Shown here one piece after another: positions 53,537-62,639 of a DNA stretch of 64,000 nucleotides. The position numbers were made by a program, and so were the translations under genes. Position 1 is the stretch's first letter; each line of letters opens with the position of its first letter. Where the stretch lies: assembly GCA_013348725.1 (NCBI GenBank), contig CP054689.1:2414501-2478500 (forward strand), given 5' to 3'. The stretch comes from Ectothiorhodospiraceae bacterium 2226. GTDB lineage: Bacteria; Pseudomonadota; Gammaproteobacteria; GCA-013348725. The notes below the pieces were generated by a model. The model made no database searches, had not been told where the DNA came from, and saw only the letters and a program-made list of their open reading frames with translations.

Positions 53537-54840
53537 GAGCCGATGCTCCCCGGCAGGTGCGGCGCCAGGAAGGCGCGCTCGCCCGCTGCGAGGGCGGGTA
53601 CTTCGACGGTTATCCGGTGCCGTCCCGCCCCCGTGCCCACCTCCACGTGCACGGTATGGGCCCCGGGCGGCACGTGCAGCCGCGCCACGTGCAACTGCGC
53701 GGGGAGGGTGAGCCAACTGCGGGTGTCCGCGCGTTCGGTCATGGCGGTGGCGACGTTGGTCAGCAGGCCCAGGGCCGGGTCGCGGTCGGCGGCCTGGCGC
53801 ACCGCCTGCGTCTTGATCACCGCGCGCGCGACGGCGCGCGCCATGATGGCGCCCATCTGATCGTCCAGGACGCGGCGGCTCAGTGCATCGAGATCCTGTA
53901 GCAGCGTGCTGCGTACCTCCGAGGCGGGATTGTCGATGCTGACCCGCACCGTCGCGTTGCCGGACCGTGGCGGGTAGTAGGGGGCCGCGATGCGGTAGAA
54001 ACGTCCGCTGTGCGGATCCAGGGCCTGCACCGCCTGTTCGCGCTTGGGTGGCACGAGACCGGCCTGGATCAACAGCACCAGCTCGGCGGCGTCGGGGTCG
54101 CGATCCGCGGGGCGGGGGCCGAAGCGCTGCTCGAGGGTCGTGTACTCCTCGCTGAGCCCGAGCCGGTGACTGAGTTGCAACAGGCTCTCGCGCAGCGGGC
54201 CGGGTACCTCGGCCTTGGCGCGGTCCAGTGCCGCGAGCGCGAGACGGTAGGCCACCATGGCCTGGTCCGGTTCGGCCAGATGCTCGAACACCAGGCCCGC
54301 GACGTAGCGCAGCGCCGGCTCGGCGGCGCGCGCGCGCTGCTCGGGCTTGAGGCTGCGCAGGAAGAGGTCGGCCTGCAGCATTTCCACGCGCGCCGAGTGT
54401 GCGTCGTCGAGCGCGAGGTAGTTGAGGGCCTTGTAGAGGTAAATGAGGCTTTGTTCGTACGGCTCGCCGAGGTAGGCGCGCCGCCCCTCGGACACGGCCA
54501 GCGCGCCGGCCTGTTCGCTCAGGCTGAGCGCGCGCAGGCTTTCGATGCGCTGCTTGGCTTCTTCCAGCGCCACGTTGCTATCCACGAACTCGCCCTGGAA
54601 GCGCAGCAGCATGCCCTGATTGAGCCGGTAGAGCACCTCATCCGCCCGGCTGCGCTGCGCGCCGTCGAGCACGCGCTGCGCCGCGGCCGGGTTGGCGGCG
54701 CTGACCTGCGCCTGCAGGCGCTCGTTGCTGTCGCCCAGCGTGGCGCAGCCGCCGACGAGCACGGCCAGCGCCGCCGCCCCGGCGAGGGCGGCGGCGCGCC
54801 GCCACCCGCCGCGCGGAGGAGTCGGACCGATCGCGGTCAC
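53533..54840 (-). CDS. COG3014-type lipoprotein with TPR-like helices
   Basis: 435 residues. The lipobox is VLVGGCA. The main part is helical and TPR-like (ADEVLYRLNQGMLLRFQGEF, YEQSLIYLYKALNYLALDD, VAYRLALAALDRAK). The last third is beta-rich, with HVARLHVPPGAHTVHVEVG. COG3014 proteins are recurrent neighbours of lpoB in gammaproteobacteria; function unproven but probably connected to peptidoglycan synthesis control at the outer membrane. It starts 16 bases after lpoB. Confidence 0.82.
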   Translation of the reverse strand: MTAIGPTPPRGGWRRAAALAGAAALAVLVGGCATLGDSNERLQAQVSAANPAAAQRVLDGAQRSRADEVLYRLNQGMLLRFQGEFVDSNVALEEAKQRIESLRALSLSEQAGALAVSEGRRAYLGEPYEQSLIYLYKALNYLALDDAHSARVEMLQADLFLRSLKPEQRARAAEPALRYVAGLVFEHLAEPDQAMVAYRLALAALDRAKAEVPGPLRESLLQLSHRLGLSEEYTTLEQRFGPRPADRDPDAAELVLLIQAGLVPPKREQAVQALDPHSGRFYRIAAPYYPPRSGNATVRVSIDNPASEVRSTLLQDLDALSRRVLDDQMGAIMARAVARAVIKTQAVRQAADRDPALGLLTNVATAMTERADTRSWLTLPAQLHVARLHVPPGAHTVHVEVGTGAGRHRITVEVPALAAGERAFLAPHLPGSIGS

Positions 54841-54856
54841 TTTACTTCCGGGTGCC

Positions 54857-55462
54857 TCAGGGGCGCAGGCTGGCGCGCGAGACGTACTTCTTGATCTTCT
54901 TCTGGCCCTGCCAGACGATGCGGTTGTCCGCCAGGCTGGTGAGGGTCAGATCCACCTGGTAGTAGCGCACCTCGCGCTTGCCCTCGCGGTCGAAGATGGT
55001 GTTGATGCTGCCGCCCAGCATGAAGTCGGCGCCGAGCTCCTGGCCCATCGCCTTGCGCGTATCCTCGCGCGCATGGAGTTCCTGCTCGCGACGCTCCTCG
55101 CGCAGGTCCTCGCGCTCGCCGCGCGCGGCCACGAAATCGACCCGCCCGGAGTTGATCAGCGCGCGCTGCATGTCGTTCACGAAGGTGCCCACGTTGATGT
55201 GCTCGTGGCTCAGGTTGCGTACCGTGCCCACGGTGACCGCCGGCTGGCGGTTGTGGGAGCGCACGTAGTTGCCCACCCAGGGATGCACGAGCACGTCCTG
55301 GATCATCTCCTCGGACACCAGGCGCGAGTCGGTGTCGTTCCAGGCGCCCGACAGGTCGCGCACCTCGCTGGTTTCGAGCCGGTCCACGCGCGTCGCGCAG
55401 CCGCTGGTGAGCACGACGGCGCCGAGCGCCAGTACGCCGACGAACAGTAAACGCCTCTTCAC
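54857..55462 (-). CDS. lpoB: Penicillin-binding protein activator LpoB
   Basis: 201 residues. The lipobox is LTSGCAT and the N-terminal linker is short. The core has VGNYVRSHNRQPAVTVGTVR, HINVGTFVNDMQRALINSGR, a helical basic stretch rich in Arg/Glu, and GADFMLGGSINTIFDREGKR. This is the LpoB fold that reaches through the peptidoglycan mesh to stimulate PBP1b. The start overlaps the LPP20 gene stop by ATGA, tying the genes together. Confidence 0.9.
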   Translation of the reverse strand: MKRRLLFVGVLALGAVVLTSGCATRVDRLETSEVRDLSGAWNDTDSRLVSEEMIQDVLVHPWVGNYVRSHNRQPAVTVGTVRNLSHEHINVGTFVNDMQRALINSGRVDFVAARGEREDLREERREQELHAREDTRKAMGQELGADFMLGGSINTIFDREGKREVRYYQVDLTLTSLADNRIVWQGQKKIKKYVSRASLRP

Positions 55463-56004
55463 GGTGTGTTCCCCTCGCTGAGTGAATCGAATGCGGTGGT
55501 CAGCCGGTCGGCCACCGCGGCGGCCTCGCCGGGCTGGTTGCGCAGGTGGCGTTCCACCTGCTGCAGGTCCAGTTCGGCCAGGCTGTATACGTCGCCGGTA
55601 CGTGGGTCGCGCCAGCGTCCCACGATGCGCGCGCCGTGCAGCGTCGCCCGGCTGCTGGTGTAGATCTCGCGGTAGATCGCCTGCTGGGTGGCGTCCCCCT
55701 GGGTCTGTACGAAGTCCCGCGTCGCGACGTCGACGACGCTGGTCAGCAGGCGCGCGATCTCGGCCCGCGCGCGGTCGTCGGCCGCGCCGCTCTGCAGCGA
55801 GAGGTCGCCCAGCGGCGCCGCCATGCCCACGCCGTGCAGCAGGCGCCCGCCGCGGTCGCGGAGCACCTGGGTGCCCTTATTCACCCAGTCGGGCGCGCCG
55901 CGCACCTGCATGTCTGCCGGCACCTGGGTGCGCCCCGCGCAGCCGCTGGCGAGCACCAGCGCGAGCGCGGCCAACGCCGTCAGCGCATAGAGTCGGTTAC
56001 GCAT
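55459..56004 (-). CDS. LPP20-family lipoprotein
   Basis: 181 residues. The lipobox is LASGCAG (after a Leu/Ala core). The mature part has the LPP20 pattern: APDWVNKGTQVLRDRGGRLL HGVG region, then RARAEIARLLTSVVDVATRD and VGRWRDPRTGDVYSLAELDL. First gene of the lipoprotein operon; ribosome-binding site GAGGAACTTCCCC. An in-frame start 15 codons earlier gives no sensible signal peptide. LPP20-like genes are common beside lpoB. Confidence 0.87.
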   Translation of the reverse strand: MRNRLYALTALAALALVLASGCAGRTQVPADMQVRGAPDWVNKGTQVLRDRGGRLLHGVGMAAPLGDLSLQSGAADDRARAEIARLLTSVVDVATRDFVQTQGDATQQAIYREIYTSSRATLHGARIVGRWRDPRTGDVYSLAELDLQQVERHLRNQPGEAAAVADRLTTAFDSLSEGNTP

Positions 56005-56255
56005 GGGGAAGTTCCTCGCAAAGCGTATGAAGTGACTCGCATTATTCATGAAGTTGCTTAGCCCGGGCTAGCCTTCTGATTGCAGCGCCGCGCGGTGGCC
56101 GATCCTAGCGCGCCGGAGGCCCGGCGGCCATGCGGGGGGTGTGAAATTGGAAGCCGATGCACAGGGGGGTGGCGTAGGGGCGCGGCCACGAACCGCAGGG
56201 CGTGCCCGCACCGCAGGCGCCGACGATTGAGCTCCCCGTGTATTCCGACCGGCAA

Positions 56256-56293
56256 AGAAAAACGCCGTCCCCCCTTACGCGGAGGGACGGCGT
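56256..56293 (-). terminator. Rho-independent terminator of fccAB
   Basis: Stem CGCCGTCCC (56263-56271) and GGGACGGCG (56284-56292), loop of 12; on the minus strand the stem is followed by TTTTTCTTTG. It lies 15 bases past the fccB stop. Confidence 0.9.
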
Positions 56294-56307
56294 CGGGCGG
56301 GCCTACC

Positions 56308-57591
56308 TCAACCCCAGGTGTCCTCGGTGATGCTGGCGTACCAGCCGAGGGTGTAGCGCGCTTCGGCCTCGCGGTAGTCCTTGCCCACATCGGCCGGGCT
56401 CACGCCGCCGGCGCCTTCCACGCCCGCGATGCTGCCGTTCTCCAGGCGGTAGACCGCGGCCACGGAGATGCCGTAGTCGGGCGCCACTAGGCTGTAGCAG
56501 GTGTTCACATGCGAGGGGCTTGGCACTTCCTGATCACGCATCATGGCGATGATGGCCGCGGCGGTCATCTTGGCCTGGTTGTTGGCCGAGTGGCCCGACT
56601 TGGGCATGGCACCCGCCACCGAGGCGTCGCCGATGACGTGGATTCCCGGATGCACCATGGACTCGAAGGTGGCCTGGTTGACGTTGCACCAGCCCTGCTC
56701 GTTGGTCAGTCCGGCCTGCTCCGCGATTTCGCCCGCCTTCTGCGCCGGGATGAAGTTCACCACGTCGCCGCGGTGATCGCCCTGATCGGTGCGCAGGGTG
56801 CGGGTGTTCGCGTCGACCGCGGTCACCTGCCCGCCCTGCGAGCCCGGCATCCACTCGATCATGTCGCCGTAGAGTTCGTTCCAGCCGGCCTCGAACAGCC
56901 CCTGCTTGGAGAAGCTCTCGCCGCTGTCCAGGATCAGGATCTTGGAGCGCGGCTTATGCTGCTTGAAGTAGTGCGCCACCATGCTGGCACGCTCGTAGGG
57001 CCCCGGCGGGCAGCGGAACGGCGCCGGCGGTACGCGCATGATGAAGGTGCCGCCGTCGCGCATCTCCTCGAGCGCCTTGCGCAGGCGTTCGGTCTGCAAG
57101 CCCGCGCGCCAAGCGTGCGGCATGGAAATCGCCGCCTGCGGGCTATAGCCCTCCACGGCATCCCAGTCGAAGCCGATGCCGGGAGCGATCACCAGGCGGT
57201 CGTAGGTGAGCGACTGGCCGTTGTCGAGTTGCACCCGGCGGCGCTCCGGGTCGATGCGCGTGGCACGCGCCTGCACGAACTCCACGCCGTGCTTGCCGAG
57301 CGCGTCGAAGCGCTGCGTGATGTCGCTGATCTGGCGCAGCCCGCCGAGCACCCAGTTACTGCCGGGGCAGGTGACGTAGCGGTCGTTGACCTCCACCAGG
57401 GTGACGCGGATGTTCGGATCGAAGCGGCGCAGGTACTTGGCGCAGGTGGCGCCGCCGAAGCCGCCGCCGATCACCACCACGTGCGGCTGGGCGCCGCCCT
57501 GCTGTGCGAAGGAACTGCCGGCCCAGGGAGCCAATGCGAGCGCGCCGCCCGCGCCCATGAGGCGGAAGAACTGACGTCGTGAAGTCTTCAT
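56308..57591 (-). CDS. fccB: Sulfide dehydrogenase flavoprotein subunit FccB
   Basis: 427 residues. A Tat signal (SRRQFFRLMGAGGALAL) leads into the FAD-binding domain (VVIGGGFGGATCAKYLRR). TCPGSNWVLGG and GWCNVNQATF carry the cysteine pair that, in flavocytochrome c sulfide dehydrogenase, forms the redox-active disulfide. VHPGIHVIGDAS and a C-terminal FCSD flavin-binding region complete the enzyme. It oxidises sulfide in the periplasm and passes electrons to the cytochrome encoded by fccA. Start ATG at 57591; fccA ends 9 bases upstream. Confidence 0.92.
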   Translation of the reverse strand: MKTSRRQFFRLMGAGGALALAPWAGSSFAQQGGAQPHVVVIGGGFGGATCAKYLRRFDPNIRVTLVEVNDRYVTCPGSNWVLGGLRQISDITQRFDALGKHGVEFVQARATRIDPERRRVQLDNGQSLTYDRLVIAPGIGFDWDAVEGYSPQAAISMPHAWRAGLQTERLRKALEEMRDGGTFIMRVPPAPFRCPPGPYERASMVAHYFKQHKPRSKILILDSGESFSKQGLFEAGWNELYGDMIEWMPGSQGGQVTAVDANTRTLRTDQGDHRGDVVNFIPAQKAGEIAEQAGLTNEQGWCNVNQATFESMVHPGIHVIGDASVAGAMPKSGHSANNQAKMTAAAIIAMMRDQEVPSPSHVNTCYSLVAPDYGISVAAVYRLENGSIAGVEGAGGVSPADVGKDYREAEARYTLGWYASITEDTWG

Positions 57592-57600
57592 GGGCGCCTC

Positions 57601-57921
57601 CTACTGCTGCAACTGGGCGAGGAAGCGCGCGATGGCGCGCAGCTCGTCGTCGGTGTAGCCACGCGCGTGGCGGTCCATGATGGTCGCGCGGCGTTCGCCG
57701 GTGCGAAACGCCTGCAGGGTCTCCACCATGGTGTCCTCGGGCCAGCCGACGATGGACGGCATGCTGTTCGCGCCGCCGCCGGTGGTGCCATGGCAGGTAA
57801 AGCAGGTGCTGGCGAGTACCGAGTCGTGCGAAATCTCGTCCGCGGCGACCGCAGTGAAGGGCAGCCCGCCGGCGAGGGCCGCGGCTGCCAGTGATGTGGT
57901 CCACTGTTTCTTTTTGTTCAT
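57601..57921 (-). CDS. fccA: Monoheme cytochrome c subunit, FccA-type
   Basis: 106 residues. Signal peptide at about 1-26 (ending AVAAD), then one heme-binding site CFTCHGT and an axial Met in RATIMDRHARGY. C-terminal helix typical of class I cytochromes. It is the single-heme form seen in some sulfide dehydrogenases, unlike the diheme subunit of Allochromatium vinosum. It lies 9 bases upstream of fccB on the same strand, and its product is the electron acceptor of the flavoprotein. The start at 57921 gives the best signal peptide. Confidence 0.88.
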   Translation of the reverse strand: MNKKKQWTTSLAAAALAGGLPFTAVAADEISHDSVLASTCFTCHGTTGGGANSMPSIVGWPEDTMVETLQAFRTGERRATIMDRHARGYTDDELRAIARFLAQLQQ

Positions 57922-58154
57922 GGACTGTCCTCCATTAGGGCGGTGGTTGTAGTCGGACAATACTGGGTGGTTCCTCCCGGCGGATGGTTGACGTGCGTCA
58001 AGGCGGGAGAGTCCGATCGGTGCATCCCCCCGCAGCTGCGCTAGCCTGCTGTTTTTACAACAGGCTGATTACCGATTCTGGTGCAAGGGGCGGGGGGCGT
58101 CAAACCGCCGATATACTGGACAGAGGGAATTCCCTGTCAGGCGGGAAGGAGAAC

Positions 58155-58625
58155 ATGCTCGACGCTATTACGCGCTTCTTCAAACAACACATCAGTGTGC
58201 AGGACGACGCGCCGTCGCAGGACGGCGAGCACCGCCTGCACCTGGCCACCGCGGCACTGCTTATCGAGATGACGCGCATGGACGAGGAGACCCGGAACGA
58301 CCAGTGCGACGTCGCCGCGCAGGCAGTGCAGACCAAGTTCGGGCTGTCGGACGCGGAGACGCGGGAGTTGCTGCGGCTTGCCGAGGCGGAGGTGAAGGAC
58401 GCCACGGATTACTACCAGTTCACCTCGCTCATCAACCGCCACTTCAGCTACCCGCAGCGCGTGAAGGTGATGGACTACCTATGGGACGTGGCCTATGCCG
58501 ACGGCAAGGTCGCGCTGTACGAAGAGCACCTCGCACGCAAACTGGCCGAGCTGCTGTACGTCGACCACGTCGACTTCATCGCCGCCAAGCACCGCTCCGC
58601 CGCCCGCGCGGGCGTCGAAAGCTGA
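58155..58625 (+). CDS. TerB-like protein
   Basis: 156 residues, soluble, all-helical. TerB-type segments: LHLATAALLIEMTRMDEETR, LSDAETRELLRLAEAEVKDA and MDYLWDVAYADGKVALYEE, with acidic residues at the expected metal-binding positions. TerB proteins bind divalent metal and are linked to tellurite and envelope stress. The ribosome-binding site is GAAGGAGAAC; the ATG at 58155 is chosen over long upstream frames. Divergent from fccA; the 233-base gap holds both promoters. Confidence 0.87.
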   Translation: MLDAITRFFKQHISVQDDAPSQDGEHRLHLATAALLIEMTRMDEETRNDQCDVAAQAVQTKFGLSDAETRELLRLAEAEVKDATDYYQFTSLINRHFSYPQRVKVMDYLWDVAYADGKVALYEEHLARKLAELLYVDHVDFIAAKHRSAARAGVES

Positions 58626-58711
58626 TTCGGGGACTGGGGTGGACTGGGGCCCAAGTAATGCTCGTGGTCCTGCAGCACAGGGATGTGCTGCCACCCGGCC
58701 CGCCGGATGAA

Positions 58712-58776
58712 GGCGGCTGAAAACCATGCTTTTCAGCCGCCGTGTCTGAGCGGCCCAAGGAAGGGCCGTCTCAGAC
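58712..58776. terminator. Two tandem hairpins
   Basis: First hairpin: perfect 12-bp stem GGCGGCTGAAAA (58712-58723) and TTTTCAGCCGCC (58730-58741), loop of 6. Second: 13-bp stem with one bulged T (GTCTGAGCGGCCC, 58744-58756, and GGGCCG-T-CTCAGAC, 58763-58776). They lie between the convergent TerB and PhyH genes, so they probably end both. The T/A runs inside the first stem make it work in either direction. Confidence 0.7.
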
Positions 58777-58788
58777 TTCAAACAGCCT

Positions 58789-59571
58789 TCAGACGACCAC
58801 CTCCGGCAGCGAGGCCGAGCGGGTCCCGGGCAGCGGCGCGTTGTCCTCGCCGCGGTAGGTGAACACCAACGACAGCTTCACCTCGTCGGTGCGGTTCGCG
58901 CCCGCCGCGTGCAGGGTGCGCGCGTGGAACAGCAGCACATCGCCCGGCTCGAGCTCCACCGCCACGCGGCTGTCGATCAGCGGTTGGTTCTCCGGCAGAT
59001 CGGTGCGCAGGAACAGCGCGTCGTCGAAGCGTTCGCGGGCGAGCGGCACGCGGTGGGTGCCGGGCAGCACGTACAGGCAGCCGTTCTCGGGCCGCTCGCG
59101 CCCGAGCGCCAGCCACGCGCTGATCAGTTCCGGCCGCGCGTACTGCCAGTAGCGCACGTCCTGGTGCCACAGCGTGGCGCTGCTGTAGCCGGGGTGCTTG
59201 GTCATGATGCAGTTGTGATGCGCCTGCGCGAGGTGCGGGCGGCTGCCGAGCAGGGCGTGCAGGTACTCGCCGACCAAGGGGTCCAACGCCCGCGCCGCGA
59301 ATGCGGGATGGCGCGCATAGGCCTGCAGCAGCCGGCGCACGGTGCGCCCGCCGGGGGCGTCCAGGCTGGCCGGCGCGCCGGGGTAGCCGACCTGCGCCTC
59401 GTACTCCAGCGGCGCCTCGGCGCGCGCTAGCGCCTCGCCGGCCAGCGCGCGCAGGCGCGCCACCTCGGCCGGCCCCACCAGGGCGCGCAGGATGAGATAG
59501 CCCTCGGCTTCGAACTGCGCGCGTTGGGCGTCGGTGAGCGAGGGGTGGGGCGTGACCGGCAGGGCGGACAT
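58789..59571 (-). CDS. Phytanoyl-CoA dioxygenase (PhyH) family protein
   Basis: 260 residues, a Fe(II)/2-oxoglutarate dioxygenase. The HxD iron ligands are in WHQDVRYW, the distal His in LLFHARTLHAAGANRT, and the Arg for 2-oxoglutarate follows it. Start segment MSALPVTPHPSLTD then QFEAEGYLILRALVG is typical. Substrate unknown: PhyH members include ectoine hydroxylases and small-molecule hydroxylases. It starts 9 bases after nadC and is probably cotranscribed. Ribosome-binding site GAGGAACGCCG. Confidence 0.92.
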   Translation of the reverse strand: MSALPVTPHPSLTDAQRAQFEAEGYLILRALVGPAEVARLRALAGEALARAEAPLEYEAQVGYPGAPASLDAPGGRTVRRLLQAYARHPAFAARALDPLVGEYLHALLGSRPHLAQAHHNCIMTKHPGYSSATLWHQDVRYWQYARPELISAWLALGRERPENGCLYVLPGTHRVPLARERFDDALFLRTDLPENQPLIDSRVAVELEPGDVLLFHARTLHAAGANRTDEVKLSLVFTYRGEDNAPLPGTRSASLPEVVV

Positions 59572-59580
59572 CGGCGTTCC

Positions 59581-60453
59581 TCAGCAGGACGTGAAACGCA
59601 TGGACAGGTCCACGGCCTGCACATGCTTGGTCAGGGCGCCGACCGAGATGTAATCCACCCCCGTCTGCGCAAATTCGCGCACCGTCTCGAGCGTCACCCC
59701 GCCGGAGATCTCCAGCTTGGCGCGCGCGCCGGTGAGCGCGACGGCCTCGCGCAGCGTGGCGAGATCCATGTTGTCGAGCAGCACGATGTCGGCGCCGGCG
59801 TCCAGTGCCTCGCGCAACTCGGCCAGGTTCTCCACCTCGACCTCCACCGTGCGCCCGCCGGCCGCGGCGCGTGCCGCGCGCACGGCCTGTGCAATGGACC
59901 CTGCGGCCGCGATATGGTTCTCTTTGATCAGCACGGCGTCGTACAGCCCCAGGCGGTGGTTGCGGCAGCCGCCGCACAGCACCGCGTACTTCTGCGCGAG
60001 GCGCAGGCCCGGGAGCGTCTTGCGCGTGTCGAGGATCGCCACGCCGGTGCCCGCCACGGCGTCGGCATAGCGGCGCGCGGCGGTCGCCACGGCCGACAGC
60101 GTCTGCAGGAAGTTGAGCGCGGTGCGCTCGCCGGTGAGCAGCGGCGCGGCGGGCCCGGTGAGGGTGCACAGGCGCTGGTCGGCGCTCACCGCCTCGCCCT
60201 CGCGCACCGCCCAGTCGATGGCGATGGCCGGGTCCAGCGCCGCGAACACGGCGTCGAACCAGGGGCGGCCGGCGAGGGTGGCCGCCTCGCGCGCGATCAC
60301 GTGCGCGGTGGCCTGCGCCTCGGCCGGCACCAGCGCCGCCGTCAGGTCGCCCGCGCCCACGTCCTCGTCCAGGGCACGCCGCACGTCGGCGCGCACGGCG
60401 TCCAAGGTGAGGTAGGCGGGCAGCTCGGGGGCGGATGCGGGTGTGCGGTTCAT
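59581..60453 (-). CDS. nadC: Nicotinate-nucleotide pyrophosphorylase
   Basis: 290 residues, quinolinate phosphoribosyltransferase of NAD biosynthesis. [57 protein letters not shown] and the C-terminal [20 protein letters not shown] are all in place. The ATG at 60453 is the family's usual start; an upstream ATG would add 78 unrelated residues. Leader of a two-gene unit with the PhyH gene. Confidence 0.96.
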   Translation of the reverse strand: MNRTPASAPELPAYLTLDAVRADVRRALDEDVGAGDLTAALVPAEAQATAHVIAREAATLAGRPWFDAVFAALDPAIAIDWAVREGEAVSADQRLCTLTGPAAPLLTGERTALNFLQTLSAVATAARRYADAVAGTGVAILDTRKTLPGLRLAQKYAVLCGGCRNHRLGLYDAVLIKENHIAAAGSIAQAVRAARAAAGGRTVEVEVENLAELREALDAGADIVLLDNMDLATLREAVALTGARAKLEISGGVTLETVREFAQTGVDYISVGALTKHVQAVDLSMRFTSC

Positions 60454-60583
60454 GCGGCTCGGCCGGTGCGAAACGGGCGTGTCAGTATGCCAGATCGAGC
60501 GCCACGCGCCGAGCGGTGCATGGGGCGGATCGAGGTCGATTGCGCGCGCCGGGCAGGGGTGGCGCCGAATATTGGGAACGAGT

Positions 60584-61468
60584 ATGAACCCGCACCACGA
60601 CGCAGTCTGCCTGAGCATGAGTCCGCGCGCCCTCTGGGGTGCGGCGCTCGGCCTGCTCGCGTTCACGCTGCTGCTGTTCTGGCTCACCGACCCGTTGCCG
60701 CAGGACCCCGCCTACCACCACTTCGCCGACCAGCGCGCGTGGCTCGGCGTGCCCGCCGCTTGGAACGTGCTCAGCAACCTCGCGTTCGTGCTGGTGGGCG
60801 CGGCCGGGATGGCGCTGGTGGTCTGGCTGCGGCGCGCGCGCCGGGCGCCGGTGCACCGCGCCTACCTTGTGCTGTTCGCCGGCGTGCTGCTTACCGGCTT
60901 CGGGTCGGCCTACTACCACCTCGCGCCGAGCAACACGACGCTGTTCTGGGACCGCCTGCCGATGACCGTGGCGTTCATGGGCTTTTTCTGCAGCGTGCTT
61001 GTCGAGCGGGTGGATCGGCGCCTGGCCGACCGCCTGCTGCTTCCGCTGCTGCTGGTCGGTGCCGGCACCGTGGTCTACTGGTTGCTCAGCGAACGCGCGG
61101 GCGCCGGCGACCTGCGCCCCTACGCGCTGGTGCAGTTCCTGCCGCTGGTGCTCGCGCCGGCCTTGCTCGCGCCGCGCCCGCGCCCGGCGCATTACGCGCC
61201 GTACCTCGTCGGGGCGCTCGCGCTCTACGTGCTCGCCAAGCTCGCGGAGGTGTTCGACGAGGAGATCTACGCCCTCGGCGCCGCGGTGAGCGGCCATGCC
61301 CTCAAGCACCTGCTCGCCGCGGCGGGCGCGGCCTGTCTGGTGGCGATGCTGTACCGGCGCCACGGTGTGCCGGCGAGCGTAGAGCACCATCAGGGCGCGA
61401 CGATTGGCGACCTCGGGCCGGGCGCTCGAAGAGAGATCGCGAGTAGATCCAAACAGAGCACGTCATGA
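60584..61468 (+). CDS. Alkaline-ceramidase-like membrane protein
   Basis: 294 residues with seven or eight hydrophobic segments. It has the hallmarks of the ceramidase/PAQR-like superfamily: [28 protein letters not shown] (His), [11 protein letters not shown] (Asp) and [14 protein letters not shown] (His-x3-His), which bind catalytic zinc in eukaryotic alkaline ceramidases. Substrate in bacteria is unknown. The ATG at 60584 follows GGGAACGAGT; another ATG at 60617 is also possible. The last 40 residues are hydrophilic. Confidence 0.85.
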   Translation: MNPHHDAVCLSMSPRALWGAALGLLAFTLLLFWLTDPLPQDPAYHHFADQRAWLGVPAAWNVLSNLAFVLVGAAGMALVVWLRRARRAPVHRAYLVLFAGVLLTGFGSAYYHLAPSNTTLFWDRLPMTVAFMGFFCSVLVERVDRRLADRLLLPLLLVGAGTVVYWLLSERAGAGDLRPYALVQFLPLVLAPALLAPRPRPAHYAPYLVGALALYVLAKLAEVFDEEIYALGAAVSGHALKHLLAAAGAACLVAMLYRRHGVPASVEHHQGATIGDLGPGARREIASRSKQSTS

Positions 61469-61704
61469 CATGACCCAACCGGACGGCCGCGCAGTGTTGC
61501 GGCTACCTGCGCCTGCGCATTGTCAGGCGATGAGTCGGAAGAGTGGGGCCGTCCGGATGACGGGTCCGTAGGCGAGCTAGCGGGAGGACTGCGAGCCGCT
61601 CGAGACGGGGACGGACGGCGGCGAGCAGAGCGGGGCGTGCCTGAACCCGTAGCGGGTCAGCCTGTCCAAGATCTTACGATTACCCCCGCCGGGAGGAGCA
61701 GCCG

Positions 61705-61971
61705 ATGGCCACGGGATGGGCGAAGGAAGGCGCCGTCCAGGAGCAGATCGACGACACCGTGGACGACGCCGTCCGGCGCGCCCGCAGCCGGCTGCCCCAG
61801 GGCGAGAGTCGCCAGCACTGCGAGGAATGCGGCGAGGCGATCCCCGAGGCACGGCGCAAGGCCGTCCCCGGCGTGCGGCTGTGCATCCGCTGTCAGGAAG
61901 TGCACGACCGGGAACAGCCGACTTTCAGCCCCTACAATCGGCGGGGCAGCAAGGACAGCCAGCTACGCTGA
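61705..61971 (+). CDS. DksA/TraR-type zinc-finger protein
   Basis: 88 residues. The four-cysteine zinc finger is CEECGEAIPEARRKAVPGVR then LCIRCQEVHD. It lacks the coiled-coil tip of DksA, so it belongs to the short YbiI/TraR-like group; it may touch RNA polymerase or act independently. The ribosome-binding site is GGGAGGAGCAGCCG. The 236 bases upstream, after the ceramidase-like gene, show no gene; a weak hairpin with ACCCG/CGGGT arms lies near 61637-61660. Confidence 0.87.
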   Translation: MATGWAKEGAVQEQIDDTVDDAVRRARSRLPQGESRQHCEECGEAIPEARRKAVPGVRLCIRCQEVHDREQPTFSPYNRRGSKDSQLR

Positions 61972-61989
61972 GCGCCGCCGGATCGCGGT

Positions 61990-62430
61990 TCAGTGCTTCT
62001 TCTGCGCCAACTCGGCCGCCTGGGCGCGGATACGCGCTTCCTGTCCCCGCAGCTCGGGTGTGAACTCCTCGCCGAAGTCCTCCGCCTCGTACAACGGGCG
62101 GATCTCGATCTCAGCCTCGGTGCCCGGCATCGGATTGGGACAGCGCTTCACCCACTCGATGGCCTCGTCCATGGACTTCACGTCCCACAGCCAATAGCCG
62201 GCGATCAGCTCCTTGGTCTCGGGGAACGGTCCGTCCACGACCAGGCGCTGGTCGCCCGCGAAGCGCACCCGCGCCCCCTTGCTGCTCGGCTGCAGCCCCT
62301 CGCCCGCGAGCAGGATGCCGGCCTTGGCCAGTTCTTCGTTGTACTGGCCCATCGCCGCCAGCAGCTCTTCGCTCGGCAGCTTGCCGGCCTCCGAGTCCTC
62401 GCTGGCCTTTACGATGATCATGAATCGCAT
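61990..62430 (-). CDS. YciI-like (DGPF domain) protein
   Basis: 146 residues of the YCII/DGPF family. Hallmarks: MRFMIIVKASEDSEAG start, the central VVDGPFPETKELIAGYWLWD with the DGPF motif, and VKRCPNPMPGTEAEIEIRP. The fold is a ferredoxin-like dimer with a putative His/Asp catalytic site; the activity is unknown. The start follows GGAGAGACGACC. Confidence 0.93.
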   Translation of the reverse strand: MRFMIIVKASEDSEAGKLPSEELLAAMGQYNEELAKAGILLAGEGLQPSSKGARVRFAGDQRLVVDGPFPETKELIAGYWLWDVKSMDEAIEWVKRCPNPMPGTEAEIEIRPLYEAEDFGEEFTPELRGQEARIRAQAAELAQKKH

Positions 62431-62639
62431 GGTCGTCTCTCCGTTGGATGAAGTGTTCACCTTACAGTCGCACGAGCGGGGCGGAAATCGACAGGCGGCT
62501 CGAACCCTCGCGATGGGCGGGGGTGGGGGTAGGGTGATCGGGGAGCGTAGCCGGCGGCGCGGCGCAGCCATCGACCCGGCAGCCATGACAGCCTGCGGTA
62601 GGGCACCAAGCCGCCGGGCGCTGCCTCACCAGAGTCCAC

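Noticed and set aside
61520-62197. Plus-strand frame covering the DksA-like and YciI genes
   Set aside because: Composition is Ser/Arg/Ala filler; both overlapping genes are well supported in other frames.
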